From Gammaproteobacteria bacterium (lineage in GTDB: Bacteria > Pseudomonadota > Gammaproteobacteria > Ga0077536), in NCBI GenBank assembly GCA_030429865.1, contig JAUIFX010000018.1, forward strand, positions 1-40,645: DNA of 40,645 bases, given 5' to 3'. A program made the position numbers and the translations under genes. Numbering within the stretch: position 1 is the stretch's first letter; each line of letters opens with the position of its first letter. The notes beneath the pieces are model-generated. The model made no database searches and was not told the origin of the DNA. It worked only from the letters and a program-made list of their open reading frames with translations. Of this stretch, positions 7,436-14,755 are shown piece after piece.

Positions 7436-8209
7436 ATGGACATCAAGGGCAAGATTGCCGTCATTACCGGCGGTGCCAGCGGTATCGGCGCGGCCCTCGC
7501 GCGCCGTTTCCGCGCCGAGGGCGCGCGTGCGGTGGTCGTGGCCGACGTGCAGACCGGGCCGCTCGCGGCGGTCGCGGCCGAGGTCGGCGGCCTGGCGATT
7601 GCGTGCGACGTCGCCAACGAGGCCGAGATCGACGCCCTCGTCACGCGCGTCGAGTCCGAGCTCGGACCGATCGACATCTTCTGCTCCAATGCCGGTATCG
7701 CGCGCCTCGGCGACGAAGATGCTCCGAACGAGGAATGGCAGCTCAACTGGGACATCCACGTCATGGCGCACGTCTATGCCGTGCGCGCGGTGGCGCCGCG
7801 CATGGCGGCCCGTGGCGAAGGCTACCTCGTGCACACCGCGTCCGCTGCCGGCCTGCTGAGCCACATCCAGTCGGCGACCTACTCGGTGACCAAGCACGCC
7901 GCGGTAGCGTTCGCCGAATGGGTCTCGATCAAGTACCGCAACCAGGGCGTGCGGGTGTCGGTGCTCGCGCCCCAGGCGGTGCGTACGCCGATGACGGCGC
8001 GTCCCGACGGCGCCGCGGTCGCCGCGGTCGACGGCATGCTCGAGCCCGAGCAGCTCGCCGAGTGCGTGGTGCGTACGATGGCGCGCGAGGAATTCCTGAT
8101 CCTGCCGCACCCCGAGGTGCGCGACTACCTGCAGCGCAAGGCCGCCGACGTCGACCGCTGGCTCGAGGGCATGAATCGCTGGCGCGTGCGGGCGGGGCCG
8201 GCGCGCTGA
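7436..8209 (+). CDS. SDR family oxidoreductase
   Basis: A 257-residue classical short-chain dehydrogenase/reductase. The NAD(P) binding motif is T11-G-G-A-S-G-I-G18, the N-A-G motif is at 85-87, and the catalytic Ser136, Tyr149 and Lys153 (Y-S-V-T-K) are all present. The Asp at residue 37 after beta strand 2 (V-V-V-A-D-V) favours NAD over NADP. The C-terminus is longer and more charged than in FabG-like enzymes. It probably oxidises a secondary alcohol or reduces a ketone in the surrounding catabolic region; the substrate is unknown. ATG 7436 follows a ggggggaaagc ribosome site. The gene is divergent from mscS and convergent with LLM-2. Confidence 0.92.
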   Translation: MDIKGKIAVITGGASGIGAALARRFRAEGARAVVVADVQTGPLAAVAAEVGGLAIACDVANEAEIDALVTRVESELGPIDIFCSNAGIARLGDEDAPNEEWQLNWDIHVMAHVYAVRAVAPRMAARGEGYLVHTASAAGLLSHIQSATYSVTKHAAVAFAEWVSIKYRNQGVRVSVLAPQAVRTPMTARPDGAAVAAVDGMLEPEQLAECVVRTMAREEFLILPHPEVRDYLQRKAADVDRWLEGMNRWRVRAGPAR

Positions 8210-8243
8210 GCGTGTCGGCAACGCGCGGCGTGCGCCGACGCTC
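8208..8243. terminator. Hairpin at the SDR/LLM-2 convergent junction
   Basis: Positions 8208-8219 pair with 8234-8243 with a two-base bulge on the left arm. The hairpin overlaps both stop codons, so it is placed to end transcripts from both directions. It is GC-rich without a T tract. Confidence 0.45.
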
Positions 8244-9063
8244 AGGCGAGCTGGGCGCGGATCGCCTGCAGGCGTGTGACGAGGGCGTCGAACTCGTGCT
8301 GCGTAGCGTAGCGCGAAGCCTGGACGTAGTGCGTCGCGCCAAGTTCGGCGAGCCGGCCGAGGCGCTCGACGGCCTCGTCGTCGCTGGCCGGCAGGGTGCC
8401 CATGAGGACCACTTCGGGGCAGTGCCGCCCGGCCGCGGCGGCGAGTTCGCCGAGGCGCGCGATGCGCGGGGCGAGCTGCTCGAGGTCGAGTCCGATCGGC
8501 AGCCAGCCGTCGCCTGCCCGTACCGCGCGCGCGAGCGCCGCCTCGCTCATGCCGCCGACGTAGATCGGCGGCCGCGGCGGCCGCGGGCGGAACAGGAAAT
8601 CCTGGCCGTGAGCGCTGACGACGTCATCGCTGCCCGCATCGAAGCACTGGCGCAGGAAATCGAGCGTGTCATCGGTCAGCCGCCCGCGCCGCGCGAAGTC
8701 GATGCCCAGCGCGCGAAACTCGGCAGCCATCCAGCCGGCGGCGACGCCGAGGTGCAGGCGTCCGTCACACAGCTCCTGGATGCTCGCGACCCACTTCGCG
8801 GTCGGCAGGGCGGGACGGTAGGGCAGCACCAGCACCGCGACGCCGAGGCCGATGCGATGCGTCGCGGCGGCAAGGAAGGCGAGCGCGGCGAGCGGGTCGA
8901 TCCAGCGTCCGTCCGAACCCTCGGCGTCGTCAGGCGGGATTGCGAGGTGGTCGACGACCCACGCATGATCGAGGCCGGCGGCCTCTGCCGTCTCCGCCGA
9001 CTGGCGGATGGCGCTCGCGGTCGCGGTCGTACCCATGTTGCGAATCGCCGTGCCTATCTTCAT
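8242..9063 (-). CDS. LLM class oxidoreductase, TIGR03619-like (LLM-2)
   Basis: A 273-residue luciferase-like enzyme of the short type often annotated as F420-dependent (TIGR03619). Recognisable are V-V-D-H-L at residues ~35-40 and V-L-V-L-P-Y-R-P (residues ~77-84). Next come D-G-R-L-H-L-G-V-A-A-G-W (about 100-111), which forms part of the flavin/F420 pocket, and the P-P-I-Y-V-G-G-M-S-E motif near residue 170. Cofactor choice between FMN and F420 is not decidable from the sequence. The enzyme probably works as a monooxygenase or hydride-transfer reductase on a small organic molecule. It is divergent (143 nt) from the spermidine synthase-like/LLM-3 pair. Confidence 0.87.
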   Translation of the reverse strand: MKIGTAIRNMGTTATASAIRQSAETAEAAGLDHAWVVDHLAIPPDDAEGSDGRWIDPLAALAFLAAATHRIGLGVAVLVLPYRPALPTAKWVASIQELCDGRLHLGVAAGWMAAEFRALGIDFARRGRLTDDTLDFLRQCFDAGSDDVVSAHGQDFLFRPRPPRPPIYVGGMSEAALARAVRAGDGWLPIGLDLEQLAPRIARLGELAAAAGRHCPEVVLMGTLPASDDEAVERLGRLAELGATHYVQASRYATQHEFDALVTRLQAIRAQLA

Positions 9064-9206
9064 CTCGCGGTCCTCCCGTGGTCAGTGCGCGCATCGCGCC
9101 CGTCGCCGCCGGCCTGCCGGGCGGGTGTTTGGCGTGCGCAAAGCTTCCCACAACGGCGCGGGCAGGCAAACCGCGGCGCACCTGCCGTAAACGGCGGGAG
9201 ACACCC

Positions 9207-9944
9207 ATGAGCCGGTTGTTCGAAGAGCTCGATTACCAGTCGACGCCCATCGGCGCGGTCAGCCTGCGCCGCCGGCGCGAGCTCACCCTCGACGTCGACG
9301 TCTACGAGATCAAGCTCGACGACGAGTTCCTCATGTCGAGCCTGTACACCGCCTCCGAGGTCGCGCTGGCCGAGCATGCCCTGGCGGCGCTCGGCGCCGG
9401 GCGCGAGACGGCCCTCGACGTCGTCGTCGGTGGCCTCGGCCTCGGCTACACCGCGCAGGCGGTGCTTGGCCATGCGGGCCTCGGCGAGCTGCTCGTCGTC
9501 GAGCTGCTGGCGCCGGTGATCGACTGGCACCGCCGCGGGCTCGTGCCGATCGGCCGCGCCCTGGCCGAAGATCCGCGTTGCCGCCTCGTCGAAGCGGATT
9601 TCTTCGCCTGTGCGGCCTCCGCGGCGGGCTTCGATCCGGCGCGGCACGGCCGCCGGTTCGACGCCATCCTGCTCGATATCGATCACTCGCCCGAGCACTG
9701 GCTGGACCCCCGAAGCGAAGCTTTCTATGGCACGCACGGCTTGCGCGCGCTGGGCCGTCGCCTGCGGCCGGGCGGGGTGTTCGGCCTGTGGTCCAACACC
9801 CCGCCCGACGATGTCTTCGCGGCACGGCTGGCGGCCGTGTTCGCAAGCGCCTGGGTCGAACCGGTGCGCTTTCGCGACGCGCTGCACGACCGCGACTGGG
9901 TCCAGGCGGTATACCTCGCGCGCACGGACGCGAAGGGGACGTGA
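9207..9944 (+). CDS. Spermidine synthase-like SAM-binding protein
   Basis: The 245-residue protein has the Rossmann methyltransferase core seen in polyamine aminopropyltransferases. A glycine-rich V-V-G-G-L-G-L-G-Y-T loop (residues ~71-80) is followed by an acidic residue ending strand 2 (V-V-E-L-L), and D-A-I-L-L-D-I-D-H-S-P marks the region where spermidine synthases carry the catalytic Asp. The N-terminal beta barrel of true aminopropyltransferases is short or absent, so I do not assign polyamine synthesis. It is more likely a fused-domain relative using SAM or decarboxylated SAM on an unknown substrate. Its stop overlaps the LLM-3 start (ATGA at 9942-9946), so the two are translationally coupled and probably act together. 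Confidence 0.75.
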   Translation: MSRLFEELDYQSTPIGAVSLRRRRELTLDVDVYEIKLDDEFLMSSLYTASEVALAEHALAALGAGRETALDVVVGGLGLGYTAQAVLGHAGLGELLVVELLAPVIDWHRRGLVPIGRALAEDPRCRLVEADFFACAASAAGFDPARHGRRFDAILLDIDHSPEHWLDPRSEAFYGTHGLRALGRRLRPGGVFGLWSNTPPDDVFAARLAAVFASAWVEPVRFRDALHDRDWVQAVYLARTDAKGT

Positions 9945-10840
9945 TGAAGATCCGTTTCGCCGTGACGCCGCCGGCAGCCGCACTCGACGGCGCGGTGTTC
10001 GCTGACTACCTCGAGCGCGTCGAGGCGCTCGGCTTCGACACCCTGTGGTTGTCGGACGTGCCGCTCGGGCCGCTCGGCGATCCGCTGCTGTCGCTGACCT
10101 GGGCCGCGGCGCGCACGAAGCGTCTCAAGCTCGGTGTCAACGTCGTGCCGCTGGGGCGCAACCCGTTCCTGCTCGCGCGCCAGCTCGCGCAACTCGATCG
10201 TCTCGCTGGCGGCCGTTTGCTGCTGTCCTTCGTACCCGGGCTGGGTCAGCCTGCCGAACGCGCCGCGCTCGGCTACGCCGGTGGCGATCGCGGCCGGGCG
10301 CTGGAATCGATCATCGAACTGCAGCGGCGCTGGTGGGCCGGAGAGACCGTCACCGCGACGTGCGAGGGCTGCACTTACGACGCCGTCGCACTGGCGCCAC
10401 TGCCGTTACAGCAGCCGCTCGAGATCTGGCTCGGCGGCAAGGGGCCGGCCGCGCTGCGCCGCGTGGCGCGTGCCGGCGACGGCTGGCTGACCTCGGCGGT
10501 GACGCCGGCCGAGGCGCGCGCCGGGCGCCGCACCATTGCCGCGGAGCTCGCACGCTGCGCGCGCCACATCGACGAGGAGCACTACGGCATCAGCATCCCG
10601 GTGTGCGCGACGGAGCCCGGCGAAGCGCTGCTCGCGCCGTTGCGCGCGCGCCGCGCGGATCGCGACCTGACCGACATCGTCGCCGTCGGTGCGGCGCAGC
10701 TGCGCGCGCTGGTCGAGGCCCACCTCGACGCCGGCATCAGCAAGTTCGTCCTGCGTCCGCTCGGCATGCTCGGGAGCGCGACGGCCTGGCGCGAGGATCT
10801 CGACTGGATGGCCGACGCGGTGCTGCCGCTGCAGCGCTGA
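9944..10840 (+). CDS. LLM class flavin-dependent oxidoreductase (LLM-3)
   Basis: A 298-residue luciferase-like enzyme. Typical features are the start M-K-I-R-F-A-V, the F-D-T-L-W-L-S-D-V strand (residues ~27-35), and L-G-V-N-V-V-P-L-G-R-N-P (~62-73). G-G-R-L-L-L-S-F-V-P-G-L-G lines the cofactor pocket, and I-W-L-G-G-K-G-P-A-A-L matches the usual C-terminal phosphate-binding segment. FMN or F420 dependence is undetermined. The start codon ATG overlaps the stop of the spermidine synthase-like gene by one base, which argues for coupled expression. Residues ~210-245 contain two cysteines and several acidic residues with no assigned role. It is convergent with the HCCA isomerase-like gene. Confidence 0.87.
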   Translation: MKIRFAVTPPAAALDGAVFADYLERVEALGFDTLWLSDVPLGPLGDPLLSLTWAAARTKRLKLGVNVVPLGRNPFLLARQLAQLDRLAGGRLLLSFVPGLGQPAERAALGYAGGDRGRALESIIELQRRWWAGETVTATCEGCTYDAVALAPLPLQQPLEIWLGGKGPAALRRVARAGDGWLTSAVTPAEARAGRRTIAAELARCARHIDEEHYGISIPVCATEPGEALLAPLRARRADRDLTDIVAVGAAQLRALVEAHLDAGISKFVLRPLGMLGSATAWREDLDWMADAVLPLQR

Positions 10841-10851
10841 TTCGGCGCGCA

Positions 10852-10866
10852 GCCGCTCTCAGCGGC
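10852..10866. terminator. Small hairpin at LLM-3/DsbA-like convergent junction
   Basis: Positions 10852-10857 pair with 10861-10866 around a three-base loop in the 18-nt gap between the two convergent stop codons. Weak, six pairs only. Confidence 0.35.
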
Positions 10867-11494
10867 GCCGCGTCGCGGCGCTCGGCAGGGCGGCGAGGCG
10901 CTGCATCTCCGGCGTCGCCAGCAGGCCCGGGTCGGCGAGGTAGTCGAGCAGCAGGTCGGTGGTGTCGAAGCCCCAGAAGAGCTCGCCGCCGACGGCCGCC
11001 GTTGGTACGCCGTAGACGCCGCGTGCGATGGCAGCGTCGGTGTTCGCGCGCAGCGTCTGCTTGACGGCCGGTGCCGCGATGCAGGCCTCGACATCGTCGA
11101 CCCCGAGGGTGGCGGCCAACGTCGCGAAAGCGTCGCGGTCGTCGACATCCCCGCCGCGGCCCCAGATGTAGTCGAAGATCGCCGCCACGACCGGCCGGCT
11201 CGCGTCGAGCGCGATGGCGAGCCGCAACGCCGTCAGCGGATTGAACGGGTGCGCCGGCGGCGTGCGGTAGGGCACGCCGAGACGCTGCGCCAGCCAGTGG
11301 CAATAGCGGTAGGTCTGTACGCGCTTGGCCGGGATCTCGGCTGGCCCCTTGTGCTCCCAGTGGCCGAGCAGGCCGGCGAAGAGGACGGGTACGAGACGCA
11401 GTTCGACGTCGCCGGGCAGCCGTTCGAGGTGCGTGAACTGGAGATAGGCAAACGGCGAGATGAAGTCGAAATACCAGTCGATTTGTCGGCTCAC
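10859..11494 (-). CDS. 2-hydroxychromene-2-carboxylate isomerase/DsbA-family protein
   Basis: The 211-residue product has the thioredoxin-like DsbA fold (PF01323) in its glutathione S-transferase kappa/HCCA isomerase form. The N-terminal W-Y-F-D-F-I-S-P-F-A-Y-L has Ser-Pro where DsbA has the C-x-x-C, which is the mark of isomerases that use glutathione. The C-terminal G-V-Y-G-V-P-T-A-A-V (residues ~170-179) is the cis-proline loop, and W-G-F-D is close to the usual F-W-G-x-D ending. HCCA isomerases act in naphthalene and related ring degradation, but relatives isomerise other thiol-reactive substrates. The start is GTG 11494, with gggag 7 nt upstream; the region before it is not conserved. 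Confidence 0.85.
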   Translation of the reverse strand: MSRQIDWYFDFISPFAYLQFTHLERLPGDVELRLVPVLFAGLLGHWEHKGPAEIPAKRVQTYRYCHWLAQRLGVPYRTPPAHPFNPLTALRLAIALDASRPVVAAIFDYIWGRGGDVDDRDAFATLAATLGVDDVEACIAAPAVKQTLRANTDAAIARGVYGVPTAAVGGELFWGFDTTDLLLDYLADPGLLATPEMQRLAALPSAATRRR

Positions 11495-11772
11495 GCGGGT
11501 CTCCCGGGCTTGGTACGGGGGGCACCTGGCACGCGGCTTCGTGGCCACGGCGGCCCGCCATCATCGCAGAAGCGCCGGCGGCGCGGAACGGCGCGACCCA
11601 TTGCGCGGCACTTGCGCTACATCAAGTTCCCGTTACGGGCGCGTGAGAATCTCGAACGATCCGCGCGCGTCCCGATGCCAGGTACGGCGACGCGGTCGGT
11701 GCCATGACCCGGTAACGGCGCGCGGGCGCGCCGCAGCCGCAACGTTCAGACGAATCCAGGGGAGAACCAGCC

Positions 11773-12918
11773 ATGCGAGTAGGCGCGACGATTTTCAACC
11801 AGAACTACACCGATTGGGACCGCTACGAGGCCGAAGAGCGCGGCGAACCGGTGCCGCGGCGGCCGGCCAAGTCGGACCGCGAGGTCTTCAAAGAAGAGCT
11901 CAACCTCGCGCGTATCGCCGACCAGACCGGTTTCGATTCCCTGTGGACGATCGAACACCATTTCACGCCGTACACCATGGTGACCAACCCGCTGCAGTAC
12001 CTGAGCTACGTTGCCGGTGTCACCGAGCGCGTCGACCTTGGCACGATGGTCACGGTGCTGCCGTGGCACAACCCGGTGCGCGTGGCCGAGGACGTCAACA
12101 TGCTCGACGCCTTTCTCGGTGCCGACCGCGAGATCATCTGCGGCGTCGGCCGCGGTCTCGGGCGGCGCGAGTACGACGGCCTCAACATCGACCAGGCCGA
12201 GGCCCGCGAGCGTTTCGACGAGTCGCTGCAGGTGCTGCGTCAGCTGCTCGCGACCGGTGAATGCAATTTCAAGGGGCAGCACTACGACATCTCCGGGCTG
12301 CGCCTGCGTCCGCAGCCGGAGCGCGATCTGAGTGGCAACCTGTGGTGTGCCGGCGGTACCGACGAGACGGTCCAGATCATCGCCAAGCACGATGTGCGGC
12401 CGCTGGTCATTCCGACCACCAGTCTCCCGCTGTCGTTGGAAACGGCGCGCAAGTATGCCCGCCTGCACGCCGAGGCCGGCTACGCGCCGTCGCGTTCCAA
12501 GCTCGCGCTGTGGACCTACGTCGCGGAGACGGAACAGGCGGCACGCGAGGGCGCCGAGCGTTACATGGTCGAGTACGCCGATTCGGCGCTGCGCCACTAC
12601 GAGCTGCGCGGCAGCCATCTCGGCAGCATCAAGGGCTACGAGTCCTACGGCGAGATGCAGAAGGCGCTCGCCGCCGACCCGACGCCGTTCCTGCGCGGCT
12701 TCGTCGATTCCCACCCGTGGGGCACGCCCGAGCAGACCATCCGGCGCGCGACCGAACTCGCCGAACAGTTCGGCTGCGAGGAGATCATGTTCATCTTCAA
12801 GTACGGTTCGATGCCGATCGAGCTGGCGGAGAAGAGCATGCGCCTGTTCGCCAAGGAGGTCATTCCGGCGCTGCGCGAGCTCGATCCGCGGCCGATCGAG
12901 GTGCGCGCCGCGGCCTGA
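11773..12918 (+). CDS. LLM class flavin-dependent oxidoreductase (LLM-4, bacterial luciferase-type)
   Basis: A 381-residue luciferase-like protein, longer than the other three in this window. It contains the W-T-I-E-H-H-F motif (residues ~57-63) typical of alkanal monooxygenase-like members, and L-G-T-M-V-T-V-L-P-W-H-N-P (~89-101) followed by G-V-G-R-G-L-G (~116-122). L-W-C-A-G-G-T-D-E-T and a long C-terminal helical region complete the fold. FMN-dependent oxygenation is the usual chemistry of this subgroup; the substrate is unknown. ATG 11773 follows a ggggag site. The 278-nt region upstream holds no other gene. A long hairpin after the stop suggests a single-gene transcript. Confidence 0.88.
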   Translation: MRVGATIFNQNYTDWDRYEAEERGEPVPRRPAKSDREVFKEELNLARIADQTGFDSLWTIEHHFTPYTMVTNPLQYLSYVAGVTERVDLGTMVTVLPWHNPVRVAEDVNMLDAFLGADREIICGVGRGLGRREYDGLNIDQAEARERFDESLQVLRQLLATGECNFKGQHYDISGLRLRPQPERDLSGNLWCAGGTDETVQIIAKHDVRPLVIPTTSLPLSLETARKYARLHAEAGYAPSRSKLALWTYVAETEQAAREGAERYMVEYADSALRHYELRGSHLGSIKGYESYGEMQKALAADPTPFLRGFVDSHPWGTPEQTIRRATELAEQFGCEEIMFIFKYGSMPIELAEKSMRLFAKEVIPALRELDPRPIEVRAAA

Positions 12919-12926
12919 CGTCCGGC

Positions 12927-12965
12927 GCGCTCACGGCGGGCCGGGGCGCGGCCTGCCGTGAGTGT
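12927..12965 (+). terminator. Strong terminator-like hairpin after LLM-4
   Basis: Positions 12930-12942 pair with 12950-12962 (13 pairs, one G-U) around a seven-base loop, and further G-U/G-C pairs extend the stem to 12927/12965. It begins 9-12 nt after the LLM-4 stop. No T run follows, but the stem is the strongest seen among gene ends here. Confidence 0.6.
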
Positions 12966-13028
12966 CTCCACGCGTCCGGAATCTCGCGATACCATGGCCT
13001 TGACCGATCACTCGCGAGGGGAGACGCC

Positions 13029-13715
13029 ATGATCAAGGGAATCGCGATCGTTACCAGGAAACCCGGCATGCCGGACGCCGAGTTTCACCGCTACTGGCGC
13101 GAGGTGCACGGGCCGATCGCGCTGTCCATCACCGGCCTGCGCCGTTACGTGCAGAGCCATCGCAGCGCGCACGCGTTTCCGGGCTTCACCTGCCCGTACG
13201 ACGGCGTCGCGGAGATCTGGTTCGACGACCTGGAAACGCTCGCGAACCTGCCCAACGACCCGGGTTACGTCAACGGTGCGCAAGCCGACGAGCCCAACTT
13301 CATCGACACCGGGAAACTCGTCTTCCTCGCCACGCGCGAGCACGTATTCATCGAGGGGCCGCCGATCGCCAAGGATACCCCGCTGATCAAGGCCGTGTTC
13401 CTGATCAGGCGGCGCCCCGACCTCAGCGTCGCCGAGTTCCAGGACTACTGGATCAACGGCCATGCACCGCAGATCCCGCGCGACGCCGGCATCCTGCGCT
13501 ACGTGCAATGTCACCAGGCGCCCGAGACCTATGCCGACGGCACGCCGGCCTACGACGGCGTCGCCGAACTCTCGTTCGCCGACCACGCGGCGTTCGAGGC
13601 CTACTGGTCGAGCGATCGCATCCAGGCCATCTTCGCCGCCGACGCGCCGCGTTTTCTCGATGCCGCCAACAGCACCGCCTTCCTCGCCGAGGAAACGCGC
13701 GTGCTGTGGCCGTGA
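13029..13715 (+). CDS. Tandem EthD-domain protein
   Basis: The 228-residue protein holds two EthD (PF07110) dimeric alpha-beta barrel domains. The first covers residues ~1-105, with R-K-P-G-M-P-D-A-E-F-H-R-Y-W and H-G-P-I. The second covers residues ~118-225, with R-R-P-D-L-S-V-A-E-F-Q-D-Y-W and G-H-A-P. EthD domains occur in small degradation-associated proteins first known from ether (ETBE) degradation gene sets; their direct chemistry is unclear. A two-domain chain would form by itself the barrel that single-domain proteins form as dimers. ATG 13029 is preceded by gagggga. Neighbouring LLM, crotonase and cyclase genes fit a role in breakdown of organic compounds. Confidence 0.88.
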   Translation: MIKGIAIVTRKPGMPDAEFHRYWREVHGPIALSITGLRRYVQSHRSAHAFPGFTCPYDGVAEIWFDDLETLANLPNDPGYVNGAQADEPNFIDTGKLVFLATREHVFIEGPPIAKDTPLIKAVFLIRRRPDLSVAEFQDYWINGHAPQIPRDAGILRYVQCHQAPETYADGTPAYDGVAELSFADHAAFEAYWSSDRIQAIFAADAPRFLDAANSTAFLAEETRVLWP

Positions 13716-13858
13716 GCGGTCAGCACGCCGCTCGGGGAAGTTCCCAAGGGGACGCGCCGAACGATTCGTCGTGCTGGCCGGGCGTGCAGCGCCTTGTGGC
13801 CCGCCGCGAACGGCCCGCGTCAGGCGCGGTCCGCGCCGCACCGGCCTGCTAACATCAC

Positions 13859-13884
13859 GCGCGCCGTCGTCCACGGCGGCGCGC
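13859..13884. promoter_or_regulatory. 12-bp hairpin upstream of the crotonase-family gene
   Basis: Positions 13859-13870 pair with 13873-13884 (one G-U). The hairpin ends 27 nt before the GTG start at 13911, ahead of the gggggag ribosome site. A TGC-TAACAT extended -10-like sequence lies at 13847-13855. The hairpin may be a leader structure or the terminator of the EthD transcript. Confidence 0.4.
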
Positions 13885-13910
13885 CGGAATCCACCTCCAG
13901 GGGGAGTAAC

Positions 13911-14702
13911 GTGACCGTACCCGCACAAGCCGACCTCGGCATCAGCATCGACCAGCACGTCGCCACGGTCGAGATCCAGCGTCCGCCGCACAATTTCTTC
14001 GATGTCAGCCTGATCACCCAGATTGCCGATACCTACGAGGCGCTCGACGCCGAGCCCGACTGCCGCGCGATCCTGCTCTGCGCGCAGGGCAAGAACTTCT
14101 GTGCCGGCGCCAATTTCGGCGCGAGCGACACCGGCGGCGTCAAGGATGCCTCGGGCGGCGACCTGCCCAACGAACTCTATCGCCAGGCGGTGCGCATCTT
14201 CCGCTGCCGCAAGCCCGTCGTCGCTGCCGTGCAGGGCGCCGCGATCGGTGGCGGCCTGGGCCTCGCCGTGTCGGCCGATTTCCGCGTGACCAGCCCCGAG
14301 GGGCGCTTCAGCGCGAACTTCACCCGTCTCGGCTTCCACCCCGGGTTCGGCCTCACCGTCACGCTGCCGGCGCTGCTCGGTGCGCAGCGTGCCAGCCTGC
14401 TCATGCTGACCAGCCGCCGCATCAACGGTGAGCAGGCCTGCGAATGGGGACTCGCCGACCAGTGCGTGCCGGCCGAGGAATTGCGCGACACCGCGCTCGC
14501 GCTGGCGCGTGAGCTCGCCGGCTGCGCGCCGCTCGCGGTGATGTCGACCCGCGCGACGCTGCGCCATGGTCTCGCCGATCGCATCGCCATGCAGACCGAC
14601 CACGAACTCGCCGAACAGAACATGCTGCGTCGCACGGCGGACTGGGAAGAAGGCATCAAGGCAACGGCCGAGCGGCGCGAGCCGAAGTTCGCCGGTCGCT
14701 GA
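13911..14702 (+). CDS. Crotonase-superfamily (enoyl-CoA hydratase/isomerase-like) protein lacking both hydratase glutamates
   Basis: A 263-residue crotonase-fold protein (PF00378). The oxyanion-hole segments are visible: F-C-A-G-A-N-F-G-A near residues 63-71 and G-A-A-I-G-G-G-L-G-L at 109-118. In true enoyl-CoA hydratases two glutamates (144 and 164, rat numbering) follow these segments; here the matching positions are Gly117 and Phe137. Water addition by the standard mechanism is therefore unlikely. The F-x-R-L-G-F-H-P-G-F-G stretch (138-147) is typical of a subgroup annotated enoyl-CoA hydratase/isomerase. It may be an isomerase, hydrolase or decarboxylase acting on an acyl-CoA. The start is GTG 13911 after gggggagtaac; the upstream part of the frame is not conserved. 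Confidence 0.85.
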   Translation: MTVPAQADLGISIDQHVATVEIQRPPHNFFDVSLITQIADTYEALDAEPDCRAILLCAQGKNFCAGANFGASDTGGVKDASGGDLPNELYRQAVRIFRCRKPVVAAVQGAAIGGGLGLAVSADFRVTSPEGRFSANFTRLGFHPGFGLTVTLPALLGAQRASLLMLTSRRINGEQACEWGLADQCVPAEELRDTALALARELAGCAPLAVMSTRATLRHGLADRIAMQTDHELAEQNMLRRTADWEEGIKATAERREPKFAGR

Positions 14703-14755
14703 GGGCATCCGCCGCGCGTGGTACGCGCGGCTCGCACGACGGGGAGGGGGAGACG

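Noticed and set aside
9207-9944. Annotation as true spermidine synthase
   Set aside because: The N-terminal beta barrel is too short and no putrescine-binding pattern is clear, so only a general SAM-type relation is claimed.
13911-14702. Assignment of the crotonase gene as liuC
   Set aside because: It is 22 kb from the liu genes and lacks both hydratase glutamates needed for methylglutaconyl-CoA hydration.
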